Counted from the first letter of the stretch, positions 19,185 to 29,120 are shown. The stretch is DNA of 64,000 nt from Bacillus sp. SA1-12 (GCF_000981385.1 NZ_LATZ01000020.1:1-64000), one strand, 5' to 3'. Numbers and translations: made by a program. Notes: generated by a model not told the origin, from the sequence alone.

Positions 19185-20456
19185 TTGACACAAGGTGAAA
19201 AAATTACAGTAACTAACGGAGCATTAAACGTACCAAACAATCCAATTATCCCATTTATTGAAGGTGACGGAATCGGTCCTGATATCTGGGCAGCTGCATC
19301 ACGTGTATTAGAAGCAGCGGTTGAAAAAGCGTACAATGGTGAAAAAGAAATCGTTTGGAAAGAAGTTCTTGCTGGTGAAAAAGCATTTAATCAAACTGGC
19401 GAATGGTTACCAAATGAAACACTGGAAGTTATTCGTGAGTACTTAATTGCTATTAAAGGACCTTTAACAACACCAATTGGCGGAGGAATCCGTTCACTGA
19501 ATGTAGCACTTCGTCAAGAATTAGATTTATTTGTTTGCTTGCGTCCAGTACGTTATTTCCAAGGTGTACCTTCACCAGTTAAGCGTCCAGAAGATACGGA
19601 TATGGTTATTTTCCGTGAAAACACTGAGGATATCTATGCTGGTATTGAGTATGCAAAAGGCTCTGAAGAAGTTCAAAAGCTAATCGACTTCTTGAAAAGT
19701 GAAATGGGCGTTAATAAAATTCGTTTCCCTGAAACTTCTGGTATCGGTATCAAACCTGTTTCTGAAGAAGGTACAAGCCGTTTAGTAAGAGCTGCAATCA
19801 ATTATGCAATTGAGCATGGCCGTAAATCTGTAACACTTGTTCATAAAGGAAACATTATGAAATTCACTGAAGGTGCCTTCAAAAACTGGGGCTATGAACT
19901 TGCAGAAAAAGAATTCGGCGATAAAGTATTTACTTGGGCAGAATATGACCGCATTGTTGAAAAAGAAGGCAAAGAAGCAGCTAATAAAGCACAAGCTGAT
20001 GCAGAAGCTGCTGGGAAAATTATTGTAAAAGATGCAATTGCAGATATCTTCTTACAACAAATTTTAACTCGTCCTCGTGAATTTGATGTAGTTGCAACAA
20101 TGAACTTAAATGGTGATTACATTTCTGATGCATTAGCAGCACAAGTTGGCGGTATCGGTATTGCTCCAGGAGCAAACATCAACTATGAAACAGGACATGC
20201 GATCTTTGAAGCTACTCACGGAACAGCACCAAAATATGCTGGTCTTGATAAAGTAAATCCATCTTCTGTTCTGCTTTCTGGTGTATTAATGCTTGAACAT
20301 TTAGGCTGGACAGAAGCTGCTGAGTTAGTTATTAATTCAGTTGAAAAAACAATTGCTTCTAAAGTTGTAACATATGATTTTGCTCGTTTAATGGATGGGG
20401 CAACTGAAGTAAAATGCTCAGAATTTGCAGAAGAGCTAATTAAAAACTTTGGTTAA
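19185..20456 (+). CDS. icd: NADP-dependent isocitrate dehydrogenase
   Basis: Icd oxidises isocitrate to 2-oxoglutarate. The 423-residue protein begins [20 protein letters not shown] and matches Bacillus Icd. [22 protein letters not shown] near 93-113 holds the substrate-site serine. Other landmarks are [14 protein letters not shown] near 143, [13 protein letters not shown] near 220 and [11 protein letters not shown] near 345. I start it at TTG 19185, with GGGAGG seven bases upstream; the longer in-frame start at 19023 would add 54 residues absent from the family. It is in the citZ-icd-mdh operon. Confidence 0.97.
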   Translation: MTQGEKITVTNGALNVPNNPIIPFIEGDGIGPDIWAAASRVLEAAVEKAYNGEKEIVWKEVLAGEKAFNQTGEWLPNETLEVIREYLIAIKGPLTTPIGGGIRSLNVALRQELDLFVCLRPVRYFQGVPSPVKRPEDTDMVIFRENTEDIYAGIEYAKGSEEVQKLIDFLKSEMGVNKIRFPETSGIGIKPVSEEGTSRLVRAAINYAIEHGRKSVTLVHKGNIMKFTEGAFKNWGYELAEKEFGDKVFTWAEYDRIVEKEGKEAANKAQADAEAAGKIIVKDAIADIFLQQILTRPREFDVVATMNLNGDYISDALAAQVGGIGIAPGANINYETGHAIFEATHGTAPKYAGLDKVNPSSVLLSGVLMLEHLGWTEAAELVINSVEKTIASKVVTYDFARLMDGATEVKCSEFAEELIKNFG

Positions 20457-20487
20457 TTCATAATTCCAGTCATTATTTTATAGGTAA

Positions 20488-20528
20488 CGATGTGGGCCTG
20501 CCTTTGAACAATTAGGCCGGCCCCGATT
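20488..20528 (+). other. Stem-loop between icd and mdh
   Basis: GGGCCTGCC and GGCCGGCCC form a nine-base stem with one mismatch around a 12-base loop. There is no T tract. This is the second such punctuation hairpin in the TCA operon. Confidence 0.55.
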
Positions 20529-20561
20529 ACCTGACTTACATAACTTTAAGGGGATGTTCAA

Positions 20562-21500
20562 ATGGCAATCAAACGTAAAAAGGTTTCTGTTATTGGCAGT
20601 GGTTTTACAGGTGCTACAACGGCATTTTTATTAGGCCAAAAAGAACTTGCAGATGTTGTATTGGTTGATATCCCACAAATGGAAAATCCTACAAAAGGAA
20701 AAGCATTAGATATGCTTGAAGCAAGTCCTGTACAAGGATTTGACGCAAATATTATTGGTACATCAAAATATGAAGATACAGCTGACTCAGATATTGTCGT
20801 CATTACTGCAGGTATTGCCAGAAAACCCGGGATGAGCCGCGATGATCTTGTTTCGACGAATGCTGGCATTATGAAAAGTGTAACTAAGGAAGTTGTAAAA
20901 TATTCTCCAGAATGTACCATTATCGTCTTAACGAATCCTGTAGATGCAATGACATATACTGTATTTAAAGAATCAGGATTTCCAAAGCATCGTGTCATTG
21001 GTCAATCTGGGGTACTTGATACAGCTCGTTTCCGTACATTTGTTGCACAAGAGCTCAATCTTTCTGTTAAGGATGTAACAGGATTTGTATTAGGTGGACA
21101 TGGTGATGACATGGTACCTCTTGTACGTTATTCGTATGTTGGTGGAATTCCTTTGCAAACATTAATTCCAAAAGATCGTTTAGATGCGATTGTGGAAAGA
21201 ACACGTAAGGGTGGCGGAGAGATCGTTAACCTGCTTGGAAATGGAAGTGCTTACTATGCACCAGCTGCATCTTTAGTAGAAATGGTTGAAGCGATATTAA
21301 AAGATCAGCGCCGTATCCTTCCAACGATTGCATTTTTAGAAGGTGAATATGGTTATGATGGTATTTACTTAGGTGTCCCAACTGTCCTTGGCGGCAATGG
21401 ATTAGAGAAAATCATCGAACTCGAATTAACAGAAGAAGAAAAAGCTGCATTAAGTAAATCTGCAGATTCAGTTAAAAACGTAATGAAAGTTTTATCTTAA
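20562..21500 (+). CDS. mdh: Malate dehydrogenase
   Basis: Mdh interconverts malate and oxaloacetate with NAD. It is an LDH-like type: nucleotide loop [15 protein letters not shown] near 10, VLVDIP with the NAD-selecting Asp near 35, [18 protein letters not shown] near 85 with the substrate arginines, and the catalytic histidine in [12 protein letters not shown] near 182. The length is 312. AAGGGGATG lies eight bases before the ATG. It ends with a strong terminator and closes the citZ operon. Confidence 0.97.
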   Translation: MAIKRKKVSVIGSGFTGATTAFLLGQKELADVVLVDIPQMENPTKGKALDMLEASPVQGFDANIIGTSKYEDTADSDIVVITAGIARKPGMSRDDLVSTNAGIMKSVTKEVVKYSPECTIIVLTNPVDAMTYTVFKESGFPKHRVIGQSGVLDTARFRTFVAQELNLSVKDVTGFVLGGHGDDMVPLVRYSYVGGIPLQTLIPKDRLDAIVERTRKGGGEIVNLLGNGSAYYAPAASLVEMVEAILKDQRRILPTIAFLEGEYGYDGIYLGVPTVLGGNGLEKIIELELTEEEKAALSKSADSVKNVMKVLS

Positions 21501-21518
21501 GCTACTTCCTGGTTATCT

Positions 21519-21555
21519 AAAAGAAAGTTGGGGCCATCCTCAATTTTCTTTTTTA
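21519..21555 (+). terminator. Intrinsic terminator after mdh
   Basis: AAGAAAGTTGGGG pairs with CCTCAATTTTCTT around CCAT, followed by a run of six Ts. Confidence 0.85.
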
Positions 21556-21626
21556 TCATTTTCATTTACTTTGTAAAATTCTCATAAAATTGGTTGTTTC
21601 TTCTAATATAGTAAGGTGGTGCAAAT

Positions 21627-22103
21627 ATGCTCCTTGGTAAAAAGCGAAAACTCGGAAGACATATTGAAGAGATTACAGTTGGAGAAAAATTGTCATTAAC
21701 TGAAAAAATTGAAGATAAAGATTTATTGCTTTATTTAGGCTTAACAAATGATGCAAATCCGCTCTATATACAGCATGATTATGCCTCACAAACTCCATAT
21801 GAAAAACCGCTCGTTCCAAGCTTAATGCTAACTGGAATTATTACTTCTGCCGTATCAAAATACTTACCTGGACCAGGTAGCCATATAGTCAAACAAGAAT
21901 TAGCCTTCCTTAAACCGCTATATCATTATAGTATTGTCCAATTCCTTTTTGAAGTCAGTGAAATCCATGCAGCAGAAAATCAAATAATTGTTGAAGTTCA
22001 AGCAATAAATGGCGATGAGGAAATGATATTAGAGGGAAGGGTTACCGTTTGTCCTCCTTGTAAAATAACACCTATCGAAGGTAAAGCTTTAGACAATTTC
22101 TAA
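21627..22103 (+). CDS. MaoC-like (hotdog fold) dehydratase-family protein
   Basis: This 158-residue protein has the MaoC/hydratase pattern: an N-terminal VGEKLSLTEKIEDKDLLLYLGLTNDANPLYI segment (given here in two pieces, VGEKLSLTEK and LLYLGLTNDANPLYI, about 20-50), then KPLVPSLMLTGIITSAVSKYLPGPGS near 65-90 and a beta-rich end. The family includes R-specific enoyl-CoA hydratases. The classical D-x5-H pair appears only as DANPLYIQHD (about 47-56), so activity is uncertain. It stands alone between mdh and the phoP region with its own terminator. The substrate is unknown. Confidence 0.75.
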   Translation: MLLGKKRKLGRHIEEITVGEKLSLTEKIEDKDLLLYLGLTNDANPLYIQHDYASQTPYEKPLVPSLMLTGIITSAVSKYLPGPGSHIVKQELAFLKPLYHYSIVQFLFEVSEIHAAENQIIVEVQAINGDEEMILEGRVTVCPPCKITPIEGKALDNF

Positions 22104-22129
22104 AACTGATCAATGTGGTCAGTTTTTTT
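22102..22129 (+). terminator. Intrinsic terminator after the MaoC-like gene
   Basis: AAACTGA and TCAGTTT form the stem, followed by a continuous run of seven Ts. Confidence 0.85.
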
Positions 22130-22220
22130 AATTTGCATCTGCCTGAAAATTAAGAAATATGTTCCTCCTTACGCAAAGATTTAAAAGGAACCAAAATAAG
22201 AACAGTGAATCTTTCATTTT

Positions 22221-22676
22221 TTACCCTTCTTTATTAACCAAATGGGCAGTAAATCGGAGAATAAGCATAAGGAAGAAAATTGATAGAAATGTATGCAGCC
22301 AAGTCCAGGACAAGTATTCAATTAAATCAGTATATCTTTCAAACAGAAATTCAGTAACGGTTAATGCGGCTGTATAAAGGAGGGCCTGTCCGATAATACC
22401 GATTAACTTTGAACGATAGGTGGTTTGGTAAAAGTACATACAAACGACTGGAAATAGCAGATATTCATAAAGAATACTCGAAGAAAAATACTGATCTAAA
22501 AATTTCACCGGATATGTCAGCATATTTTCTTCTACTACTATGACACCTAAAAAGATCGAAAAATATGAGGCTAACAAGTAAATAAGCACCCAATGCTTGA
22601 TCGGAGGTTTTCTAAAACTAAAAAGGAATAACACAATTCCAATGATGAGCAGTAACCATAAGATAACCATTTCCAT
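22221..22676 (-). CDS. CBO0543-type multipass membrane protein (copy B)
   Basis: This 151-residue protein has about five transmembrane helices. It shows features I associate with the CBO0543 family: PPIKHWVLIYLLASYFSIF near 24-42, YPVKFLDQYF near 55, SSILYEYLLFPVVCMYFYQT near 68 and TEFLFERYTDLIEY-SWTWLH near 105-128. AGGAGG lies eight bases before the ATG. It lies 33 bases downstream of a second protein of the same general type, so the pair is probably one operon. The function is unknown; such genes are common in spore-forming Firmicutes. Confidence 0.7.
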   Translation of the reverse strand: MEMVILWLLLIIGIVLFLFSFRKPPIKHWVLIYLLASYFSIFLGVIVVEENMLTYPVKFLDQYFSSSILYEYLLFPVVCMYFYQTTYRSKLIGIIGQALLYTAALTVTEFLFERYTDLIEYLSWTWLHTFLSIFFLMLILRFTAHLVNKEG

Positions 22677-22709
22677 TCCTTACTCCTCCTGTTGAAGTTG
22701 GTGTAATAC

Positions 22710-23204
22710 CTAAAGGTAATCAAAAATGGATAAATAAAATATGGCAATAAAGACAGAAAGTATTAATGCCAAAGGTTTATTAACATGGTGAAGTCTAATC
22801 ATCGGAAACATGATGATGACAAAAAAAGCTGACCAGCCAATAGTCCATCCATTGTCATATAATAATAACCCATAACTTTCGGCAAACCACTCGATTAGTA
22901 AAAAGCTAATCACCCACTTAAGAAGATAGCTGATTTGTTTTTTTGGTTTATCAGGATAATGCGATAAAAAAACAAAGGCTATTAAAGGATTTATAAGCAG
23001 ATTATGAACAAAATGAACATTCATTGCATTCAGTATATGCATTTCTTTTAAATCCCATAAATGAAAATTTGAATGGGAAATATACTCATAAAGAAAAGAG
23101 GCTAAAGATATATAAAGCATGGTAGGATAGTAGGTCTCCCAGTTTTTCCAATCACCTTTTTTAAAAGAAAGGAAAAGAACGAGGATGACAAAAAGTAAGT
23201 GCAT
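22710..23204 (-). CDS. CBO0543-type multipass membrane protein (copy A)
   Basis: This 164-residue protein has about five hydrophobic helices. It contains YYPTMLYISLASFLYEY near 24-40, LWDLKEMHILNAMNVHFVHN near 49-68, PLIAFVFLSHYP near 73-84 and WFAESYGLLLYDNGWTIGWS near 106-125, a pattern typical of CBO0543-type proteins. AGGAGA lies six bases upstream of the ATG. It is the first gene of a minus-strand pair with 22221-22676 and diverges from phoP. The biochemical role is unknown. Confidence 0.7.
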   Translation of the reverse strand: MHLLFVILVLFLSFKKGDWKNWETYYPTMLYISLASFLYEYISHSNFHLWDLKEMHILNAMNVHFVHNLLINPLIAFVFLSHYPDKPKKQISYLLKWVISFLLIEWFAESYGLLLYDNGWTIGWSAFFVIIMFPMIRLHHVNKPLALILSVFIAIFYLSIFDYL

Positions 23205-23475
23205 ATTCTTTCTCCTAATGACATTGTTTTTCCTATTATTACCATTAAATGTAGATGAATACCAAAATTTTCAACAGTCCCATTGCCCTTTCAACTGTTT
23301 TTCTTTTTAACAAGTTTTGGCTAGAATAGATAAAAAACAAAGAAGGGTATACGATCTTCCTTAACTTTCTTTGTTCACAAATGAAAAAATCCCCCCGCTA
23401 AGCGAAGTTTCCTATATAATAAGGGTAAAAAGAGCTTGGCTATGATGAAGGGAAATACTATCCTTGGAGGCAGTT

Positions 23476-24198
23476 ATGAGTAAGAAAATTCTTGTAGTAG
23501 ATGATGAACAATCAATTTCAACTTTGTTAAAGTACAATTTAGAGCAAGCAGGTTTTAGTGTTACTACAGCAATGGATGGGGAAGAAGGGCTATATAGCTG
23601 TATAAATGAAGAACCAGATTTACTTGTTCTAGATTTAATGCTACCAAAAATGGACGGTATCGAAGTATGTAAGCAGCTTCGCCAAAGAAAGATTATGGTA
23701 CCGATTTTGATGTTAACAGCAAAAGATGATGAATTTGACAAAGTGTTAGGACTTGAGCTTGGTGCGGACGATTATATGACAAAGCCTTTCAGTCCTAGAG
23801 AAGTTGTTGCAAGAATAAAGGCTATTTTAAGACGAACACAATCACATCAAATGGAAACTGACTATAAAGAGACAGTCGAATCAGAGCAGGTCATGATCGG
23901 AGATTTGAAGGTTTTGCCGGAACACTATGAGGCGTATTACGGCAAAGAACGGTTAGATTTAACTCCTAAAGAGTTTGAATTACTTGTGTATTTGGCTAAA
24001 CATAAAGGACGAGTACTTACACGTGACCAGTTGCTAAGTGCTGTATGGAATTATGACTTTGCAGGTGATACAAGAATTGTCGATGTTCATATTAGTCATT
24101 TGCGTGAAAAGATTGAAAGAAATACGAAAAAGCCTCTTTATATTAAAACAATTAGAGGGCTAGGCTATAAGCTCGAGGAGCCCAAGATGAATGAATAA
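23476..24198 (+). CDS. phoP: Phosphate response regulator PhoP
   Basis: PhoP is an OmpR-class response regulator that activates the phosphate-starvation regulon. The receiver domain shows VVDDEQS near 8, the phospho-acceptor Asp in LVLDLMLPKMDG near 53, LTAKDDEFDK near 83 and TKPFSPREV near 103. The DNA-binding winged helix (LDLTPKEFELLVYLAKH, VDVHISHLREKI) fills the C-terminal half. The ATG at 23476 has TTGGAGG six bases upstream; the in-frame TTG at 23464 is part of that site. The 3' end overlaps phoR by eight bases. Confidence 0.95.
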   Translation: MSKKILVVDDEQSISTLLKYNLEQAGFSVTTAMDGEEGLYSCINEEPDLLVLDLMLPKMDGIEVCKQLRQRKIMVPILMLTAKDDEFDKVLGLELGADDYMTKPFSPREVVARIKAILRRTQSHQMETDYKETVESEQVMIGDLKVLPEHYEAYYGKERLDLTPKEFELLVYLAKHKGRVLTRDQLLSAVWNYDFAGDTRIVDVHISHLREKIERNTKKPLYIKTIRGLGYKLEEPKMNE

Positions 24199-25966
24199 GT
24201 TTCGTTCAAGGCTGTTATTTGCCTTAATTATTTTAGTTATTACGGTTTTAATCGGATTAGGGCTTTTACTTGGACAAATTTTTAATAGCTATTATATGAA
24301 TTCTTATAAAGAAAGCTTGAAAAGAGAAGCAAAAATAACAAAAACGCTTGTTTTTGAGAAAGGCTTACCCGAAGAGGAAGCTTATGATTTTGTAAATGAA
24401 ATGGGCAAATCTTTCACATCACATTTTACGGTTTTAAATGAAAAAGATCAGGTTCTTTATGAAGCGGGAGAATTAGCCGAAGGGCATAATCATCAGCGTA
24501 TGATCGATGATATTCTGCCGTTGATGAAAAATAAACAAGACGGTTATTTTTTCATGGATCAAAAAGAGAAACAGGCTTATTATGGGATTCCTGTTACGGA
24601 GGGAGAGTCCTATAAAGGGATTGTTTTAGTGACGTCTTCGATTAATGAATTAGATAAAGCAAATAAACAAATGTGGGCCATTTTATTGATTAGTTTAGGA
24701 TCAGCCTTTTTTATTATTTTATTTCTAGGGGTTAAAATAACCTCTCGATATACTAAACCGATTGAATCGGCTACAAAGGTAGCGATGGAGCTTGCAAAAG
24801 GAAATTATAAGGCACGGACCTACGAGGATCATTTAGATGAGACAGGCATGTTAAGCCAGTCTATTAATATTCTTGCTAGAAATCTTCAGGATATGACCAG
24901 GGCTCAGGAAATGCAGCAGGACCGTCTGCAAACCTTGATTGAGAACATGGGAAGCGGGCTGATCTTAATCGACGGACGAGGCTATATTAATTTAGTTAAC
25001 CGTGCCTATAAAGAACTATTTGAGGTAGATTCCGCTGAATTTCTTTATCAATTATATTATGATGCCTTTAACCATAAAGAAATTATTGAACTTGTTGAAG
25101 AAATCTTTATGACAGAGGTAAAGGTTAGAAAGCAGCTGCATATCCCTCTGAAAATAGAACGAAAACACTTTGAGGTATATGGGGCTCCAATTATCGGAAC
25201 GAATGATGAATGGAAAGGTATTGTGCTGGTTTTTCATGATATTACAGAGCTTAAGAAATTGGAGCAAATGAGAAAAGACTTTGTCGCTAATGTTTCACAT
25301 GAGTTAAAAACACCAATAACATCAATAAAAGGTTTTAGTGAAACTCTTTTAGATGGTGCACTAAATGATAAACAAACAGCTAAATATTTTTTATCGATTA
25401 TTCTTAAGGAAAGCGACCGCTTGCAGTCACTTATACAAGATCTCCTTGATTTATCAAAAATAGAACAGCAAGGCTTTCAATTATCGATACAGACTTGTGA
25501 TATTAGAGAGGTTTTAGAAGATATTTATATTATTCTACAAGGAAAATCACAGGAGAAGGAAGTAGATTTATCCCTTCAGATTCCAGACGGTCTTCTGTAT
25601 ATTGAAGGAGATTTATATCGCTTAAAGCAGATCTTTATTAACTTAATGAGCAATGCGTTAAACTATACCCCAAAGGGCGGCTCTGTACAAGTTAAGGTTG
25701 AAAAATACAATCACTACCTTCTTATTAAAGTAACCGATACAGGTATCGGGATAAAGGCAGAGGAGATACCGAGAATTTTTGAACGGTTTTATCGAGTTGA
25801 TCGGGCGCGAAGCAGAAATTCAGGTGGAACCGGATTAGGATTGGCGATCGTCAAGCATTTAGTCGAAGCGCATAAGGGACAATTAAGCGTGACGAGTGAA
25901 ATTGGAGAAGGGACAACGTTTACTGTAAAATTGTTTAAAAAGTATCAGGATGGCCAAAATTTATAA
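24191..25966 (+). CDS. phoR: Phosphate sensor histidine kinase PhoR
   Basis: PhoR is the membrane kinase partner of PhoP. It has transmembrane helix 1 (about 8-30), an extracytoplasmic sensor domain (about 31-158) and helix 2 (about 159-180). A HAMP linker (to about 235) and a PAS domain (about 240-355) follow. The HisKA segment FVANVSHELKTPITSIKGF carries the phospho-accepting His near 368, and the ATPase domain has NLMSNALNYTP near 483, TDTGIGIKAEEI near 515 and GGTGLGLAIVKH near 545. The length is 591. Translational overlap with phoP supports one operon. Confidence 0.95.
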   Translation: MNKFRSRLLFALIILVITVLIGLGLLLGQIFNSYYMNSYKESLKREAKITKTLVFEKGLPEEEAYDFVNEMGKSFTSHFTVLNEKDQVLYEAGELAEGHNHQRMIDDILPLMKNKQDGYFFMDQKEKQAYYGIPVTEGESYKGIVLVTSSINELDKANKQMWAILLISLGSAFFIILFLGVKITSRYTKPIESATKVAMELAKGNYKARTYEDHLDETGMLSQSINILARNLQDMTRAQEMQQDRLQTLIENMGSGLILIDGRGYINLVNRAYKELFEVDSAEFLYQLYYDAFNHKEIIELVEEIFMTEVKVRKQLHIPLKIERKHFEVYGAPIIGTNDEWKGIVLVFHDITELKKLEQMRKDFVANVSHELKTPITSIKGFSETLLDGALNDKQTAKYFLSIILKESDRLQSLIQDLLDLSKIEQQGFQLSIQTCDIREVLEDIYIILQGKSQEKEVDLSLQIPDGLLYIEGDLYRLKQIFINLMSNALNYTPKGGSVQVKVEKYNHYLLIKVTDTGIGIKAEEIPRIFERFYRVDRARSRNSGGTGLGLAIVKHLVEAHKGQLSVTSEIGEGTTFTVKLFKKYQDGQNL

Positions 25967-26094
25967 AAGTTTTGATAAAAAGATGATAATAATTGTTATC
26001 CTTTACAATTTATTTACATCCAATTTATTCTATCTTAATATAAAGTTGGTAAGATACTAAGTGAAAACCCCTTCATCCAAGGAGCCAATCTTTT

Positions 26095-26128
26095 GGACGA
26101 GAGCATTTTGCTCCCGTCCCTTTTTTTT
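26095..26128 (+). terminator. Intrinsic terminator after phoPR
   Basis: GGACG-GAGC and GCTC-CGTCC form a nested stem around ATTTT, followed by eight Ts. Confidence 0.88.
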
Positions 26129-26157
26129 GCCTTTCGAAGCTTGATTATAATAAAAAG

Positions 26158-26221
26158 AACCACAGTTTTCCTTTCTATTTGCAGTCATGATAGAATAGAA
26201 GGTGGAAAACAGTGGTTTTTT
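26158..26221 (+). other. Long inverted repeat upstream of polA
   Basis: AACCACAGTTTTCC and GGAAAACAGTGGTT pair at 13 of 14 positions around a 32-base loop that contains TAGAAT, and TTTTTT follows. It could be a terminator-like structure or an attenuator for polA. Confidence 0.5.
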
Positions 26222-26249
26222 CTAATAAATTCACTATCTAAATCTGAAT

Positions 26250-26460
26250 GGCTGAAAACCTACTGATGGAAGTCTCACTTTATCTCATCTTAAAGGATAG
26301 TAAACCCTATTTTTAGTTATAATGGAAAGCGAATATGAGTGATAACGATCCTTAAAGAGCCGACAAAGGACAGGATATCTAAGTCAGGCGAAGGATGTGC
26401 GGTTATGCGCGATAAGTATCGCTAACATTTTGTGGGATGAAGAAAATCAGCAAACAGCGC
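26250..26460 (+). repeat. Dispersed repeat, family 3, copy 3 (fragmented)
   Basis: Two motifs of the family are present. CTACTGATGGAAGTCTCACT with TTATC is at about 26259-26284, and GATAAGTATCGCTAACATTT with TGTGGGATGAAG follows at about 26411-26442. Their order is swapped or interrupted relative to the other copies. It occupies the polA leader. Confidence 0.5.
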
Positions 26461-26489
26461 TTATCAATAGATACAGGAGGTACGAAATA

Positions 26490-29120
26490 GTGACAAAAAA
26501 GATTGTCTTAATTGATGGAAATAGCATCGCTTATCGGGCGTTTTTTGCTCTCCCTTTATTAAATAATGATAAAGGGATCCATACAAACGCCATTTATGGC
26601 TTTACGATGATATTAATGAAAATTTTAGAAGATGAGAAACCATCACATATGCTTGTTGCATTTGATGCAGGTAAAACGACATTTAGACATGAAACATTCC
26701 AAGAATATAAAGGGGGACGTCAAAAAACCCCACCTGAATTATCTGAACAGTTTCCGTTTATTCGCGAGCTTCTTGATGCTTATCAAGTACCCCGTTATGA
26801 ACTTGAGAATTACGAAGCAGATGATATCATTGGAACATTATCACGCCAAGCAGAAAAGGAAGGCTATGAAGTAAAAATCATCTCAGGTGACAAAGATTTA
26901 ACCCAACTCGTTACAGATGGGATAACAGTTGATATCACTCGTAAAGGAATAACTGATGTCGATTCCTATACTCCAAGTTTCATCCATGAAAAATACGGCT
27001 TAACACCAGAGCAAATCATTGATATGAAGGGTTTAATGGGGGATACTTCAGATAATATTCCTGGAGTGCCTGGAATTGGAGAAAAAACAGCAGTTAAGCT
27101 TTTGAAAGAATTTGAAACACTTGAAAATGTGTTAGCATCAATTGACAAAGTAGGCGGTAAAAAGCTGAAAGAAAAGCTTGAAGAAAACCGTGAACAAGCA
27201 CTGATGAGCAAGGAGCTCGCCACTATTAATTGTGAGGCACCTTTAGCAATAAAGGTAGATGATGTGCTTTATGACGGCTTTGATGTGAAAAAGGTAACTG
27301 ATATCTTCAAAGAATTAGGCTTTAATTCCTTACTTGATAAGCTCGGAGAAGAAGTTGAGATTGAGGAAGAAACAGTAGAGGACATCAGCTTTGAAAAAAT
27401 AACCGAATTTTCAAGTGAATTATTAACTGATGAAGTTGCATTATATGCAGAGGTTCTCGATGAAAGTTATCATAACGCTGATATTATTGGGTTCTCTCTT
27501 GTAAATGAGAACGGCCACTATTACATACCAGCTGAAGCAGCATTATCGTCAGAGGCTTTTAAAGATTGGGCGGAGGATGAGACAAAGCGTAAAATTGTTT
27601 ATGACGGGAAGAAAACAAGTGTCGCTCTTAACTGGAAGGGAATTTCATTAAAAGGGATCGATTTTGATGTCTTGATTGCTGCCTATTTATTAAATCCTTC
27701 TGAAAACTTTGCTGATGTAGCGGGTGTTGCTAAAACAAATGGACTGACAATCGTTCAATCAGATGAACTGGTTTATGGAAAAGGAGCAAAACGGACAATC
27801 CCTAATGAAGAAATACTTAGTGAGCATCTTGTCCGCAAAGGCCAAGCAATTTTTGCTTTAAAGGATAATTTAGCAGATCAGCTTGAAAAAAATGATCAAT
27901 CATCCTTGTTTTATGATTTAGAGCTTCCGCTTTCCGTCATCCTTGCAGAAATGGAAGCAACTGGTGTGAAGGTTGATATTGATCGGTTAAAGGATATGGG
28001 ATCTAATTTAGCTGAGCAGTTAACAGCGATTGAAGAAAGAATTTATGAGCTTGCCGGTGAAGCTTTCAATATTAATTCTCCTAAACAATTAGGCGTTATT
28101 CTATTTGACAAACTTGGCTTGCCTGTAATTAAAAAGACGAAGACAGGCTACTCAACTTCGGCAGACGTGTTGGAGAAGCTTGAAGAAAAACATGAAATTG
28201 TAAGGGAAATTCTTCATTATCGTCAGCTTGGAAAACTGCAATCAACATATATAGAAGGCTTATTAAAGGTTGTTCACAAAGATACTAGTAAGATTCATAC
28301 CCGGTTTAACCAAGTGTTAACAACAACAGGCCGTCTTAGCTCGATCGATCCGAATTTGCAAAATATCCCAATAAGACTTGAGGAAGGCCGGAAAATTCGC
28401 CAAGCCTTTGTTCCATCAAAAGAGGACTGGGTTATTTTTGCAGCTGATTACTCGCAAATTGAATTAAGGGTATTGGCACATATTGCAAATGATAAAAATT
28501 TAGTGGAAGCATTTCAAAATGATTTAGATATTCATACAAAAACAGCGATGGATGTTTTTCATGTAGCCAAAGAGGATGTTACCTCAAACATGAGAAGACA
28601 AGCTAAAGCCGTAAATTTTGGTATTGTTTATGGTATTAGTGATTACGGACTTTCGCAAAGTTTGGGAATCACCCGTAAGGAAGCAGGCGAGTTTATTAAA
28701 CGCTATTTGGAAACCTTTGTAGGAGTCCAAGAGTATATGGATGACATTGTTGCGGATGCTAGGGAAAAAGGCTATGTGAAAACACTGCTTCACAGAAGAA
28801 GATATATCCCTGAAATCACAAGCAGAAATTTTAATCTTCGCAGTTTTGCCGAAAGAACGGCGATGAATACTCCAATCCAAGGAAGTGCCGCCGATATTAT
28901 TAAAAAGGCTATGATTGATATGGCGGAACGTTTGAAGCAGGAAAAGGTACAAGCAAAATTATTATTACAGGTACATGATGAATTAATCTTTGAGTGCCCA
29001 AGGGATGAAATTGCAATTCTTGAAAAAATCGTGCCTGATGTTATGGAAAATGCGGTAGAGTTAGCTGTTCCGTTAAAGGTGGATTATTCCTATGGTGACT
29101 CGTGGTATGACGCGAAATGA
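26490..29120 (+). CDS. polA: DNA polymerase I
   Basis: PolA fills gaps and removes primers in replication and repair. Residues about 1-290 form the 5'-3' exonuclease (IDGNSIAYRAFFALP; YEADDIIGT; MGDTSDNIPGVPGIGEKTA). The central 3'-5' exonuclease-like domain has lost its catalytic acids (AEVLDES where DxE would be), as in other Bacillus enzymes. The polymerase carries motif A DYSQIELRVLAH near 653, motif B RRQAKAVNFGIVYG near 700 and motif C QVHDELIFE near 828. The start is GTG at 26490, nine bases after AGGAGG; 876 residues. An upstream in-frame ATG (26397) is not supported. Confidence 0.97.
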   Translation: MTKKIVLIDGNSIAYRAFFALPLLNNDKGIHTNAIYGFTMILMKILEDEKPSHMLVAFDAGKTTFRHETFQEYKGGRQKTPPELSEQFPFIRELLDAYQVPRYELENYEADDIIGTLSRQAEKEGYEVKIISGDKDLTQLVTDGITVDITRKGITDVDSYTPSFIHEKYGLTPEQIIDMKGLMGDTSDNIPGVPGIGEKTAVKLLKEFETLENVLASIDKVGGKKLKEKLEENREQALMSKELATINCEAPLAIKVDDVLYDGFDVKKVTDIFKELGFNSLLDKLGEEVEIEEETVEDISFEKITEFSSELLTDEVALYAEVLDESYHNADIIGFSLVNENGHYYIPAEAALSSEAFKDWAEDETKRKIVYDGKKTSVALNWKGISLKGIDFDVLIAAYLLNPSENFADVAGVAKTNGLTIVQSDELVYGKGAKRTIPNEEILSEHLVRKGQAIFALKDNLADQLEKNDQSSLFYDLELPLSVILAEMEATGVKVDIDRLKDMGSNLAEQLTAIEERIYELAGEAFNINSPKQLGVILFDKLGLPVIKKTKTGYSTSADVLEKLEEKHEIVREILHYRQLGKLQSTYIEGLLKVVHKDTSKIHTRFNQVLTTTGRLSSIDPNLQNIPIRLEEGRKIRQAFVPSKEDWVIFAADYSQIELRVLAHIANDKNLVEAFQNDLDIHTKTAMDVFHVAKEDVTSNMRRQAKAVNFGIVYGISDYGLSQSLGITRKEAGEFIKRYLETFVGVQEYMDDIVADAREKGYVKTLLHRRRYIPEITSRNFNLRSFAERTAMNTPIQGSAADIIKKAMIDMAERLKQEKVQAKLLLQVHDELIFECPRDEIAILEKIVPDVMENAVELAVPLKVDYSYGDSWYDAK

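Noticed and set aside
27360..27480. Loss of PolA proofreading residues as a novel defect
   Set aside because: Bacillus PolA enzymes are known to have an inactive 3'-5' exonuclease domain, so this is ordinary.
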